From: Luteibacter sp.
GTDB taxonomy: Bacteria; Pseudomonadota; Gammaproteobacteria; Xanthomonadales; Rhodanobacteraceae
Assembly (NCBI RefSeq): GCF_009912395.1
Contig: NZ_WNDO01000006.1
Location: 124,001-188,000, forward strand
Direction of reading: 5' to 3'
DNA length: 64,000 nucleotides
Within the stretch, counting starts at the first letter, position 1. Every line of letters starts with the position of its first letter. This document shows positions 50,838 to 60,118 of this stretch, piece after piece. Both the position numbers and the translations under genes were made by a program. Below the pieces are notes generated by a model. The model was given only the letters and a program-made list of their open reading frames with translations, was not told the origin of the DNA and did not search any database.

Positions 50838-51281
50838 TCAGCCCAGCTTGGCCTTCACCTTGCCTGCCACGGCACCCATGTCGGCACGGCCGGCGGCTTT
50901 CTCCTTCACCAGGGCCACCACCTTGCCCATGTCGCGGGCCGAGGTGGCGCCGGTCTCGGCGATGGCGGCAGCGATCACGGCGTCCAGTTCGGCCTCGCTG
51001 AGCTTGGCCGGCAGGTAGGCGTCGATCACGCCCATCTCGTAGCGCTCGATATCGGCCAACTCGGTGCGGCCGGCCTTGTCGTACTGCTCGATGGAGTCGC
51101 GGCGCTGCTTCTGCATCTTTTCGAGCACGACCAGCACCTGGGCGTCGTCCAGCTCGATCCGTTCGTCGACTTCACGCTGCTTGATGGCGGCCTGCATGAG
51201 GCGGATCACGGCGAGGCGATCCTTCTCTCCGCCCTTCATGGCGGCCTTCATGTCTTCGGTGATCTTTGCCTTGAGGCTCAT
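50838..51281 (-). CDS. YqeY / GatB-like domain protein
   Basis: 147 residues of the YqeY family, related to the tail domain of GatB: SLKAKITEDMKAAMKGGEKD at the N-terminus and a C-terminal GATSARDMGKVVALVKEKAAG. A role in tRNA-dependent amidation is suspected but not shown. Start at 51281, where the protein begins at the family N-terminus; an upstream in-frame extension lies in the terminator hairpin. Conserved position between rpsU and dnaG. Confidence 0.92.
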   Translation of the reverse strand: MSLKAKITEDMKAAMKGGEKDRLAVIRLMQAAIKQREVDERIELDDAQVLVVLEKMQKQRRDSIEQYDKAGRTELADIERYEMGVIDAYLPAKLSEAELDAVIAAAIAETGATSARDMGKVVALVKEKAAGRADMGAVAGKVKAKLG

Positions 51282-51305
51282 CGCTTTATCTCCAGGACGA
51301 CGAAA

Positions 51306-51335
51306 AGCCGGCTTCACCTTTCGGCGAAGCCGGCT
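51306..51335 (-). terminator. Intrinsic terminator after rpsU
   Basis: AGCCGGCTTC and GAAGCCGGCT form a 10-bp stem on the minus strand, followed by TTTCG. It lies between rpsU and yqeY and would attenuate read-through into the dnaG genes, as known for this operon type. Confidence 0.7.
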
Positions 51336-51418
51336 CAGATTTCCGCCTGATTGCGGCGGCAGCGGGCGAACGCGCCAGCCGCGGGTCCACCACCCAGCCG
51401 TGAGGCCGGGTGAGGCAA

Positions 51419-51634
51419 TCAGTACATGCGGGTCCGGCGCGTCGTGTCGCGAGACAGACGGCGCAGGTGACGCTTCACCGCGGCAGCGCGCTTACGCTTA
51501 CGCTCCTGGGTGGGCTTTTCGTAAAATTCGCGCTTGCGCGTTTCGGCCAGAACGCCAGCCTTTTCGCACGTACGCTTGAAGCGACGGAGGGCAAGCTCAA
51601 ACGGCTCGTTCTCGCGGACTTTAACGCTCGGCAT
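51419..51634 (-). CDS. rpsU: 30S ribosomal protein S21
   Basis: 71 residues: [20 protein letters not shown], then [20 protein letters not shown] and a basic [10 protein letters not shown] tail, a full match to bacterial S21. GGAG before the ATG. First gene of the minus-strand block; divergent from tsaD over 44 bp, an arrangement conserved in many gamma-proteobacteria. Confidence 0.97.
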   Translation of the reverse strand: MPSVKVRENEPFELALRRFKRTCEKAGVLAETRKREFYEKPTQERKRKRAAAVKRHLRRLSRDTTRRTRMY

Positions 51635-51678
51635 GGAAACTCCACTTGTCTAAACTAACCCGTGAACCCGGGTGAGCC

Positions 51679-52743
51679 GTGGATTATACCGTGATCAAAA
51701 CGAAAATTTCAAAGCCCGTGTTGGGCGTGGAAACGTCCTGTGACGAAACGGGCGTGGCTCTGCTCCGCTGGGACCCGGAAAACCCGGGTCGCGGCCTACT
51801 TTCCCATGCGCTTTACAGCCAGATCGCCCTGCATGCCGAATACGGCGGCGTGGTGCCGGAGCTGGCCAGCCGCGACCACGTGCGCAAGCTGCTGCCCCTG
51901 GTCCGCGAGGCCCTGAAGGAGGCCGGCCTGACCCCGGCCGATCTTGGCGGCGTGGCCTATACGGCCGGCCCCGGCCTGGTCGGCGCCTTGCTGGTCGGCG
52001 CCGCCGCCGCCCGCGCCATGGCCTGGGCCCTGGGCGCGCCGGCCATCGGCGTCCACCATATGGAAGGTCACCTGCTGGCCCCACTGCTGGAGGACGACCC
52101 GCCGGAACCGCCCTTTGTGGCCCTGCTGGTCTCCGGCGGCCACTCGATGTTGGTCGAGGTGAAGGCCATCGGTGAGTACCGGATCCTTGGCGACACCCTG
52201 GACGACGCGGCCGGCGAGGCCTTCGACAAGACCGCAAAGCTCATGGGCTTGCCGTATCCGGGCGGCCCGGCGCTGGCGAAACTGGCCGAGCAGGGCCAAC
52301 CGGGCGTATTCCGGTTCTCCCGGCCCATGGTCGACCGGCCGGGGCTCGATTTCAGCTTCTCGGGCCTGAAGACCCAGGTGCTGCTGGCCTGGCAGAAGTC
52401 CGACCAGTCCGAACAGGTCCGTGCGGACATCGCCCGGGGCTTCGAGGAGGCCATCGTGGACACCCTGGCGATCAAGTGCCGCCGGGCGCTGGAAGCCACC
52501 GGGGCGAAGCGCCTGGTGATCGCCGGCGGCGTGGGCGCCAACAAGCGCCTGCGCGCCCAGCTTGCCGAGGCCGGCGCCGCCGATGGTTTCCGCGTCTATT
52601 TCCCGCGCCTGCAGTTCTGCACCGACAACGGCGCGATGATCGCGCTCGCCGGTGCGATCCGCCTCGCGGCGGGTCAGCAGCAGGACGAGACGATCCAGGT
52701 GCAACCGCGCTGGAGCCTCGAAACGCTTCCGTCAGCGACATAG
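51679..52743 (+). CDS. tsaD: tRNA N6-adenosine threonylcarbamoyltransferase TsaD
   Basis: 354 residues as drawn. Metal-binding HMEGH (127-131), ASKHA-fold motifs [33 protein letters not shown] in part, and [13 protein letters not shown]. It forms t6A37 in ANN-decoding tRNAs with TsaB, TsaE and TsaC. The start is uncertain: GTG at 51679 (GGGTGAG just upstream), GTG at 51691, or GTG at 51718, giving 354, 350 or 341 residues; E. coli TsaD begins near the last. Divergent from rpsU. Confidence 0.93.
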   Translation: MDYTVIKTKISKPVLGVETSCDETGVALLRWDPENPGRGLLSHALYSQIALHAEYGGVVPELASRDHVRKLLPLVREALKEAGLTPADLGGVAYTAGPGLVGALLVGAAAARAMAWALGAPAIGVHHMEGHLLAPLLEDDPPEPPFVALLVSGGHSMLVEVKAIGEYRILGDTLDDAAGEAFDKTAKLMGLPYPGGPALAKLAEQGQPGVFRFSRPMVDRPGLDFSFSGLKTQVLLAWQKSDQSEQVRADIARGFEEAIVDTLAIKCRRALEATGAKRLVIAGGVGANKRLRAQLAEAGAADGFRVYFPRLQFCTDNGAMIALAGAIRLAAGQQQDETIQVQPRWSLETLPSAT

Positions 52744-52783
52744 CCTGTTTGTGCGGCGGGGGGCGTATCAATGCCGAACCCCC

Positions 52784-52859
52784 TGTAGGAGCGCGCTTGC
52801 GCGCGATCCCGCGGCAGCGGGCCAGATTGCCGCAGGATCGCGCGCAAGCGCGCTCCTAC
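52784..52859. repeat. Inverted REP pair (GTAG-head family)
   Basis: Two inverted REP copies between tsaD and folB. The spacer itself holds complementary GCGGCA and TGCCGC, extending the hairpin. Confidence 0.9.
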
Positions 52860-52928
52860 GAGAGCGAAGGCTTGCGCAAACGGTGCACGTCACCGACCCT
52901 GTCACACTCCCAAGACCGAACACACCCC

Positions 52929-53288
52929 ATGGATATCGTCTTCATCGAAGACCTGCGCATCGACGCGGTCATCGGCATCTACGACTGGGAACGCCGCATC
53001 CGGCAGACCCTCTCGTTCGACCTGGAAATGGCCTTCGACAACCGTCGACCGGCGGCCAGCGACGATATTGAGCACACCCTCAACTACAAGTCGATCTCCA
53101 AGCGCCTGCAGGCCTACGTCGAGTCGTCCAGCTTCGGCCTGGTGGAAACGCTGGCCGAGCGTTGCGCCGAGATCGTGCGCGAGGAGTTCGGTGTGTCCTG
53201 GGTGCGCCTGAAGTTGTCCAAGCCCGGCGCCGTGCGCGGCGCGCGCGCCGTCGGCGTGCGCATCGAGCGCGGCACGAAACCGGAATGA
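52929..53288 (+). CDS. folB: Dihydroneopterin aldolase FolB
   Basis: 119 residues, usual length. MDIVFIEDLRIDAVIGIYDW, then the substrate-binding Glu in LVETLAERCAE and the catalytic Lys in LKLSKPGAV match FolB. It cleaves dihydroneopterin to 6-hydroxymethyl-dihydropterin and glycolaldehyde in folate synthesis. The stop overlaps the start of the MscS-type channel gene (ATGA), and folK follows that channel. Confidence 0.94.
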   Translation: MDIVFIEDLRIDAVIGIYDWERRIRQTLSFDLEMAFDNRRPAASDDIEHTLNYKSISKRLQAYVESSSFGLVETLAERCAEIVREEFGVSWVRLKLSKPGAVRGARAVGVRIERGTKPE

Positions 53289-54550
53289 TGGCACCGCAGG
53301 CGGCGCTCTCCCTCGTCGAGGGTTTCATCGAATCACCTGAATTGCGCCGCGTCGCGCTGGTGGCGGGGCTGTTTCTCGCCGCGTGGATCGTCGGCCTGCT
53401 GGGCCGCCTGTTCCTGCATCGCGTGGTCCGTGTCGCCACCCGGCATACCGCATGGCGCTGGGATGACGCGCTCTACGAGCACGGTGCCTTTCGCTGGCTG
53501 GCGCGCATGTTGCCGGCCATCGTCATCTACTACGGCATCGATGTCCTGCTGGGCGAGAAGGACAGCATAGGCATCCTGATACGCAACCTCTCCGTGTGCT
53601 GGATGATCATCTGCGTGATCGCCGCGCTGGGCCGTTCGCTGGTCGCCTTCGAATCGCTGTACAGCGCCACCCCGGCGGGCAAGCGCTCGATCAAGGGCGT
53701 GGTGCAGTTGCTGAACCTCGCGCTGTGGATCGTGGCGCTGGTGCTGGTGATCACCAAGCTCACCCATCAAAGCATCGGCCTGCTGCTGTCCGGCATCGGC
53801 GCGATGTCCGCGGTGCTGTTGCTGGTGTTCAAGGACACCATCCTCGGTTTCGTCGCGGGCATCCAGCTCAGCACGAACGACATGCTGCGCGTGGGCGACT
53901 GGATCACGATGTTCTCGGCGGGCGTCGATGGCGATGTCATCGACATCACGCTGCACACGGTGAAGGTGCGCAACTTCGATCGCACCATCGTCACCGTGCC
54001 GACATGGAAGCTGATCGCCGAGTCGTTCCAGAACTGGCGTGGCATGTCCGAGTCGGGCGGTCGTCGCATCAAGCGCGAGCTGTATGTCGACGCGGCCTGC
54101 GTGCGTTTCCTCGAAGACGACGAGATCGAGCGCTTCGGCAAGGTGCACCTGCTGAAGGACTACCTGGAGCGCAAGCGCGAGGACATCCGTCGCTGGAACG
54201 ACGCGCTGGGCGAACCGGGCAAGCTGCCCGTGAACCGCCGCCGGCAGACCAACATCGGTGCGTTCCGCGCCTACGCCGAGGCCTACATCAAGGCGCATCC
54301 CGACGTGCACGACCGCATGACCCGCATGGTCCGCATGCGCGATCCCGGCGCGCAGGGCATTCCCTTCGAGATCTACTGCTTCACCAATACCGTGGTCTGG
54401 CTCGACTACGAGCGCATCCAGGCCGATATCTTCGACCACCTCATCGCGATCCTTCCCGAGTTCGGCCTGCGGCCGTTCCAGCAGCCCTCGGGTGGCGACG
54501 TGCGCGAGGCCTTTTCCGTCCTGCGCGACGCGGGCATCGTGGAGCGCTGA
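53285..54550 (+). CDS. MscS-family mechanosensitive channel (YbdG-like)
   Basis: 421 residues with about five membrane segments in the first 190 residues; the pore-lining helix is GLLLSGIGAMSAVLLLVFKD followed by TILGFVAGIQLSTNDMLRVGD in two parts, then the beta-domain and a large cytoplasmic C-terminus. It resembles the YbdG group, which open on osmotic downshock. Inserted between folB and folK with a 4-bp overlap and a zero-base gap, so it is translated from a folate-gene transcript. The start is the first of two adjacent ATG codons. Confidence 0.92.
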   Translation: MMAPQAALSLVEGFIESPELRRVALVAGLFLAAWIVGLLGRLFLHRVVRVATRHTAWRWDDALYEHGAFRWLARMLPAIVIYYGIDVLLGEKDSIGILIRNLSVCWMIICVIAALGRSLVAFESLYSATPAGKRSIKGVVQLLNLALWIVALVLVITKLTHQSIGLLLSGIGAMSAVLLLVFKDTILGFVAGIQLSTNDMLRVGDWITMFSAGVDGDVIDITLHTVKVRNFDRTIVTVPTWKLIAESFQNWRGMSESGGRRIKRELYVDAACVRFLEDDEIERFGKVHLLKDYLERKREDIRRWNDALGEPGKLPVNRRRQTNIGAFRAYAEAYIKAHPDVHDRMTRMVRMRDPGAQGIPFEIYCFTNTVVWLDYERIQADIFDHLIAILPEFGLRPFQQPSGGDVREAFSVLRDAGIVER

Positions 54551-55054
54551 ATGGGCCGTGCCTACCTGAGCCTGGGGTCTAACATCGACGCGGAGCGTTG
54601 GCTGTCCGCCGCCGTGAACGAACTGCGCGCTCGTTTCGGGCCGTTGGATGTCTCGCCGGTCTATCGCAGCGCCGCCGTGGGCTTCGACGGCCCCGACTTC
54701 CTCAACCTCGCGGTGGCCCTCGACAGCGACCTAGCCCCGCAGGATCTCAATGACTGGCTGCACGCCCTGGAAGACCGCCACGGCCGCGTCCGTGGCGGCG
54801 ACCGCTACGCCAGCCGCACGCTGGACGTGGACATCGTCCTTTACGACGACCTGGTGATGAGCGGGGAAGGGCATCTGGAGCTGCCGCGCGGCGAACTGCG
54901 CCACGCCTTCGTCCTCAAGCCCATGGCGGACATCGCCCCCGACCTCCGTCACCCGGTCGACGGCCGGACCATGGCCGAACTCTGGGGGGCGTTTCCGGCG
55001 GACAAGGAACCCCTGGCCGTCGACGCCCCCCTGACCGACCTGCTGCTCCTGTAG
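54551..55054 (+). CDS. folK: 6-hydroxymethyl-dihydropterin pyrophosphokinase FolK
   Basis: 167 residues: YLSLGSNIDAERWL, then SPVYRSAAVGFDGPDFLNLA and RTLDVDIVLYDD hold the ATP/Mg and pterin-binding residues of FolK. It adds pyrophosphate to hydroxymethyl-dihydropterin. The ATG follows the channel stop directly. The TAG stop is part of the downstream REP element (TGTAGG begins at 55050), so the REP fixes the C-terminus (DLLLL). Confidence 0.94.
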   Translation: MGRAYLSLGSNIDAERWLSAAVNELRARFGPLDVSPVYRSAAVGFDGPDFLNLAVALDSDLAPQDLNDWLHALEDRHGRVRGGDRYASRTLDVDIVLYDDLVMSGEGHLELPRGELRHAFVLKPMADIAPDLRHPVDGRTMAELWGAFPADKEPLAVDAPLTDLLLL

Positions 55055-55117
55055 GAGCGCGCTCGCGCGCGATGGGTGCTCGTCGCGACCTGTCATCGCG
55101 CGCAAGCGCGCTCCTAC
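55050..55117. repeat. Inverted REP pair overlapping the folK stop
   Basis: First copy is a variant with GCTCGCGCGC in place of GCTTGCGCGC; second copy is standard. It overlaps the last five bases of folK, including its TAG. Confidence 0.9.
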
Positions 55118-55192
55118 GGACAAGCGTCCTATGGCGGCCCTCCCGTCCAGATGTTAAAAAACGCCCTCCAGAGATCAGGGAACCTCAAGGAC

Positions 55193-56047
55193 ATGGGCAA
55201 GTTCGAACGCAGCTGGGCGCTGATGAAGTCCAGTGCCAACATCCTTCGCCAGGACAAGGAGCTGATGCTCTTTCCGCTCCTGGCCGGCATCTGCTCGCTG
55301 ATCATCATCGCCACCTTCGGTTGGCCGGTGTTCGCGTCGCTTCGCCACCACCACACCGAGTTCGAAGGGCAGCGCCATGCCGCACTGCCGCCGCTGGTGA
55401 TGCTGCTGGCCTTTGTCTTCTATTTCGTTCAGTACGCGATAGTGATCTTCTTCAATACCGCGCTCGCCTCCGCCGCGCTGATCCGTCTCGGTGGTGGCAA
55501 TCCGACACTGGGCGACGGCCTGCGCGCGGCCATGGGCAAGCTGCCGAGCATCCTCGGCTATGCGCTCATCTCCGCCACGGTCGGTGTGATCCTGCGCGCG
55601 GTGCAGGAGCGCCTCGGCCTCATCGGTCGCATCGTCGTCGGCATGCTCGGCTTCGGCTGGTCGGTCGCGACCTTCCTCGTGGTGCCCGTGCTCGCGGCAC
55701 AGGACATCGGTCCGGTCGATGCCGTCAAGCGCAGCGCGTCGCTGCTGAAGGGCACCTGGGGCGAAAACGTCATCGGTAATGCGGGCATCGGTGTGGTCGG
55801 TGGCGTGCTGACGTTCTGCCTCGTCGCGGTCAGCCTGATCCTCTTCGGCGCCGCCGTGTCCACCCAGTCGGTGCCGTTGATGGTGGCCGTCGGTGTGGTC
55901 GGCGTCGTGGGACTCGTGGCCCTCAGCCTGTTCCAGACCGCGATGCATGGCGTGTATTCCGCCGCGCTGTATCGCTACGCGCAGGAAGGCGATCCGGGCC
56001 AGGGCTTCGACCGCGCCCTGCTCGAATCCGCATTCCGTCCGAAGTGA
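55193..56047 (+). CDS. DUF6159-like membrane protein
   Basis: 284 residues with about six hydrophobic segments (about 32-50, 70-95, 125-145, 155-175, 205-235 and 240-262). It starts MGKFERSWALMKSSANILRQ, as in DUF6159-type proteins, whose function is unknown. The ATG at 55193 is used because the family begins there and AAGG lies just upstream; the frame is open farther into the REP element. Monocistronic; convergent with the pteridine reductase gene. Confidence 0.8.
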   Translation: MGKFERSWALMKSSANILRQDKELMLFPLLAGICSLIIIATFGWPVFASLRHHHTEFEGQRHAALPPLVMLLAFVFYFVQYAIVIFFNTALASAALIRLGGGNPTLGDGLRAAMGKLPSILGYALISATVGVILRAVQERLGLIGRIVVGMLGFGWSVATFLVVPVLAAQDIGPVDAVKRSASLLKGTWGENVIGNAGIGVVGGVLTFCLVAVSLILFGAAVSTQSVPLMVAVGVVGVVGLVALSLFQTAMHGVYSAALYRYAQEGDPGQGFDRALLESAFRPK

Positions 56048-56069
56048 TGTTTTGAGAGGTGGTGCGCGC

Positions 56070-56807
56070 TCAGATCGTGAGCGCGCGACCGCCGTCGATA
56101 CGGATGGTCTGGCCCGTGGTGTAGCGGGCATCCAGCAGCAACCAGCGTACGGCCTCCGCCACGTCTTCCGGCTCGCCCTTGCGAGCCAGCGGCGTCTTCG
56201 CGATGAGCGCTTCGGTGGCGTCTTCCGCCTTGCCCGATTCGGGCCACAGGATCGCTCCCGGCGCAACGGCGTTCACCCGCACGTCGGGCGCGAGGTCCTT
56301 CGCCAGCGACAGCGTCAGCATCGCCAGTGCGGCCTTCGCCATGGTGTAGATCGGATGATCCGCCAGCGGCCGCTCCGCGTAGATATCCACGATATTCACG
56401 ATGGCGCCCTTGTTGCGACGCAGTTCCGCTGCGGCAGCCTGGGCGAGGAAGAACGGCGCGCGCGCGTTCGCGGCGAACAGGTCGTCCCATTGCGTACCGG
56501 TGGCCGTGCCGACCGGCGTGGGATAGAACGCGGAGGCATTGTTCACCAGGCCGTCGAGGCGGCCGAACGTGTCGATGACCGAATGGACGAGCGAAGGAAG
56601 CGCCTCGTCGTCCTCAAGCGCCGCCGGAAAGATCGCCACGCTGCCGTCGCGCGAAGCGTTGAGTTCGGCGGCGAGCGCGGACGCCTCGTCCGCCGAATGG
56701 CGATAGTGGATTGCCACGTTGCAGCCACCCGCGTGCAGGCGGCGGACGATGGCGGCGCCGACGCGGCGGGCACCACCCGTGACGAGTATGACCGGCGACT
56801 GGTTCAT
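56070..56807 (-). CDS. Pteridine reductase (FolM-like SDR)
   Basis: 245 residues of the SDR family with the pteridine-reductase form of the cofactor motif, TGGARRVG; VNNASAFYPTP, IVDIYAERP (where SDRs carry Ser, here Asp), YTMAKAAL (YxxxK), and RIDGG at the end. These match PTR1/FolM, NADPH-dependent reductases of dihydrofolate or dihydromonapterin. Closeness to folB and folK supports a pterin substrate. Independent minus-strand gene. Confidence 0.88.
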   Translation of the reverse strand: MNQSPVILVTGGARRVGAAIVRRLHAGGCNVAIHYRHSADEASALAAELNASRDGSVAIFPAALEDDEALPSLVHSVIDTFGRLDGLVNNASAFYPTPVGTATGTQWDDLFAANARAPFFLAQAAAAELRRNKGAIVNIVDIYAERPLADHPIYTMAKAALAMLTLSLAKDLAPDVRVNAVAPGAILWPESGKAEDATEALIAKTPLARKGEPEDVAEAVRWLLLDARYTTGQTIRIDGGRALTI

Positions 56808-56859
56808 CGAAGTTCCCTATGTATGACCCAGGGAAGCTTGCCGTAAACCGCGGATGACG

Positions 56860-57780
56860 TCACGTCGCGGGTTTTGCCTTGCGCGTGGTTTTCTTTGCCG
56901 GTGCGCGGCGCGCGGTCGTTTTCTTTGTCGCTTTTTTCGCGGCCGTTTTTGCGGTCTTGGCGGCGGCCCGCTTACGCGGCGCGGCTCGCTTCACTGCCTT
57001 GCGTGCCGTCGGCGCCACCTCGCCGACGGCCGATTTCTTGCTCGCGGATGCCTTGCTACCGGAGGCGTGGGAGCGGACCGTGTCCGCGATGGGAGCTTGC
57101 GTGTCGCCACCATCGCGCGACTTGCCCTTCTTCGTCGACGATCCACCGTCGTCATCGATGTGGATCTCACCGCTGAAAAGATCCATCGCCGTCTTCGCGA
57201 CCTGTCCCGTGTCGTAGTACGCATACGCACCTACGCCCAGCGCACCGACCACCGGCAGCCAGCGCGAGATGCCCTTGCCCACGGCGCGCTTGGACACGCT
57301 CACACCGATGCGGCCGGCCAGTCGTTGCAGCACGCTCGTGGCGGTGCTTCGAAAGACGAGGCGATCGCCCACCCGAATCGCGATATCGCGGAACGCCTGC
57401 GCGGCCGTATGCCGGAACAGGCACCACAGCATCTGTTCGCGACCCAGCTTCGCCGTCTTGCCATACGCGGCGGCGATGTCGCTCACCAACTGTCCCTGGA
57501 TGCGCCAGATCGCGACCAGCTCGGGCAGCACGGTCAGCCAGCCCAGCGGACCGGGAGGGAGAGCGAGGGAGCCGGCGGTGAGGGCCGCCTTGTTGGCGGC
57601 CGCGCTGGCGAGACGCCGGCATTCCTCCTCCACGGTGCCCTTGCTGGCGCGCGGCACGTCGCTTTCGGGAATGCGGCTGACGAATTCGAGGATGGCCCTG
57701 GCGACCGGACTGTCGTTCCGGTCACCGGCGGTGACGGGAACGATTTCGCGGGAGGTCGACTCGGAATCGCGTTTTGTCAT
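56860..57780 (-). CDS. EcsC-family protein with basic histone-like C-terminal tail
   Basis: 306 residues. The first ~200 match EcsC-type proteins: ALPPGPLGWLTVLPELVAIW and LVSDIAAAYGKTAKLGREQM, with hydrophobic segments near 72-95 and 178-190. After an acidic linker (EIHIDDDGG) the last ~100 residues change to a tail of K, A, T, R and P with KKATKK- and AKKTT-type repeats, like histone H1 or AlgP/Hc1-like DNA-binding tails. Such a tail is not part of the usual EcsC family. Function unknown; the tail could bind nucleic acid or polyphosphate. Confidence 0.8.
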   Translation of the reverse strand: MTKRDSESTSREIVPVTAGDRNDSPVARAILEFVSRIPESDVPRASKGTVEEECRRLASAAANKAALTAGSLALPPGPLGWLTVLPELVAIWRIQGQLVSDIAAAYGKTAKLGREQMLWCLFRHTAAQAFRDIAIRVGDRLVFRSTATSVLQRLAGRIGVSVSKRAVGKGISRWLPVVGALGVGAYAYYDTGQVAKTAMDLFSGEIHIDDDGGSSTKKGKSRDGGDTQAPIADTVRSHASGSKASASKKSAVGEVAPTARKAVKRAAPRKRAAAKTAKTAAKKATKKTTARRAPAKKTTRKAKPAT

Positions 57781-57867
57781 GAAGGTATCCGGCAGGAAAG
57801 CGATATGCCGCCGATTGATAGCGCATCATCCTTAACGCTTGCGTGAAAGCGATTGGAAAGGTTCTGT

Positions 57868-57900
57868 CATGAAACTGTGTATCGCAACATTATAACATTT
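57868..57900 (+). promoter_or_regulatory. Probable promoter of the frameshifted TonB receptor gene
   Basis: TATAAC (57891-57896) in an AT-rich stretch about 20 bp upstream of the ATG at 57916 is a plausible -10; no good -35 is seen. ATTATAACAT (57889-57898) resembles half of a Zur-type site, but the other half is missing. Confidence 0.35.
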
Positions 57901-57915
57901 TACGAAAGGCTCCCG

Positions 57916-60028
57916 ATGACTCCCGCCCGCCTCGCCCTCAGTATCGCCATGGCACTCGCCTCCGTAGCCGTTTATGCGGATGACGCCCCTCCGCAAAAAG
58001 CATACGAATCTGGGCGAGGTCGATGTCACCGCCCGCCTCGACGAAGCGCGCAACAGCCTTTCGCCGGACACCGGCAGCAGCCAGTACGTGATGGATCGCC
58101 AGACCATCCAGGCGCTTCCGCTGGGCGATTCCACGCCGCTCAACCAGGTGATCCTCCAGGCGCCGGGCGTCGTGCAGGATTCCTACGGTCAGCTGCACGT
58201 GCGCGGTGACCACGCCAACCTGCAGTACCGCATCAACGGCGTGCTGATCCCCGAGAGCATCGGCGGTTTCGGCCAGACGCTCGACGCGCGCACCATTGAC
58301 AGCGTGAAGCTGCTCACCGGTGCGCTGCCGGCGCAGTACGGTGATCGCACCGCCGCCGTCGTGGACATCACCACGCGCACCTCGAAGCAGGACGGCGTTG
58401 GCGGCAGTGTCGGCATCACCGGCGGCCAGTTCGGCACGATCAACCCGAACGCATCGCTGTTCGGTCGCAGCGGCGACTGGAGCTGGTTCCTCACCGCGAA
58501 CTACCTCGAGAACGATGTCGGCATCGAGAACCCGACCTCCAGCCGCAAGCCGATCCACGACCACACCAACCAGGTGAAGGCGTTCGGCGACGTGTCGTAT
58601 CTCATCAACAACGACACCCGCCTGAGCTTCATGTTCGGCGTGACCAACAATCGCTTCGAGCTGCCGAACAACCCGAACCAGACCCCGCAGTTCGGTTACC
58701 TCGACGTCACCAACTTCGATTCCTCCAAGCTCAACGACCGCCAGCAGGAAAAGACCCGCTTCGGCGTGCTGAGCCTGCAGGGCAAGCTCGGCGAGACGGC
58801 CTACCAGGTCTCGGCCGGCGCACGTTACAGCGGCCTGGACTTCACGCCGGACGACATCGGCGACCTGATGTTCAACGGTGTCGCCTCCACGGTGCGTCGT
58901 TCCAACCGCGCCACCACGCTCCAGGCCGATTTCTCGACGCCGCTGGGCGACAGCCACACGCTGCGCTACGGCATCTACGGTGAGTTCGAGCGCGCCACGT
59001 CCAGCAACAACGCGCTGGTCTTCCCGACCGACGACACGGGTGCGCAGGCCTCGACCATGCCGCTCAACATCGTCGACGCGAGCCGCGTGCTGGCCCGCAC
59101 CTACGCGGTGTACCTGCAGGACGAGTGGAGCATCGGCGACAAGTGGACCGTGAACTACGGTGTGCGTGGCGACCGCTACGACGCCTTCCGCGTGGAAAGC
59201 CAGCTGAGCCCACGCCTGGGCGTGGTGTACCAGCCGACCGATAGCACGACGATCCACGCGGGCTACTCGCGCTATTTCACGCCGCCGGCGTCGGAGATGA
59301 TCTCGCCGACCTCGATCGCCAAGTTCGTGGGCACCACGAACGCCCTGCCGGACAACGGCAACGACACGCCGCTCGCCGAGCGTTCCAGCTACTACGACAT
59401 CGGCATCTCGCAGAAGATCGGCAGCGCGTGGACCTTTGGCCTGGACAGCTACTACCGCAAGGTCTCGCGCATCCAGGACGAAGGCCAGTTCGGCACGGCG
59501 CTGGTGTACTCCACGTTCAACTACGACCAGGGCCGCGTGAAGGGCACCGAGTTCACGATGAACTACGACGGTGGCGCGCTCACGGCGTACTTCAACTTCG
59601 CGTACAACCGCTCGGTCGGCAAGAACGTCATCACCAGCCAGTACAACTTCCAGCCGGACGACCTGGCGTACATCGCGAATCACTACATCCACCTCGACCA
59701 CGACCAGAAGTTCACCTCGTCCGGTGGTATCAGCTACCTGTTCGGCGATTCGACCCGGATCGGTGCGGACTACCTGTACGGCTCGGGCCTGCGTCGCGAT
59801 GGCGCGGTGCCCAACGGTGACACGATGCCGGACTACTTCCAGCTGAACCTCAGCGTGGGCCGCGACTTCCACTTCTTCGAAGGCGGTGCCGCCACCCACG
59901 CCCAGCTGGCCTTGGTCAACGCACTGGATCGCACCTACCAGCTCCGCGATGGCACGGGCATCGGCGTCGGCGCCCCGCAGTTCGGTCCCCGCCGCGGCGT
60001 GTACCTGTCGCTGCAACAGGACTTCTAA
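57916..60028 (+). pseudogene. TonB-dependent receptor with +1 frameshift at an A5 tract
   Basis: Frame 1 from the ATG at 57916 (GAAAGG upstream) encodes a good signal peptide ending VAVYADDAPPQ. The receptor body, from KHTNLGEVDVTARLDEARN on, is in the next frame and runs 670+ residues to 60028. Removing one A from the run at 57995-57999 joins them as PPQKHTNLGEV. The body has a plug (LHVRGDHANLQYRINGVLIP), a barrel and a C-terminal YLSLQQDF. Possible explanations are a true pseudogene, phase variation or slippage at A5, or a base-call error. An ATG at 57974 could start the body without signal. Confidence 0.8.
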
Positions 60029-60033
60029 GCCCC

Positions 60034-60076
60034 AGCAAGCGCGCTCCTCCCCGTAGGAGCGCGCTTGCGCGCGATC
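60034..60076. repeat. REP pair, tail-to-tail, first copy truncated
   Basis: A partial reverse copy (GCAAGCGCGCTCCT) then a full forward copy, 6 bp after the TonB receptor stop; gives a strong hairpin. Confidence 0.85.
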
Positions 60077-60118
60077 CGTCGCTACGAATCGCCGCCCCCG
60101 GTCAGGTATCCTGACCGC

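Noticed and set aside
57889-57898. Zur-type zinc-responsive operator upstream of the frameshifted TonB receptor
   Set aside because: Only one half-site (TATAACAT) is present; the symmetric half is missing, and the sequence doubles as a -10 box.
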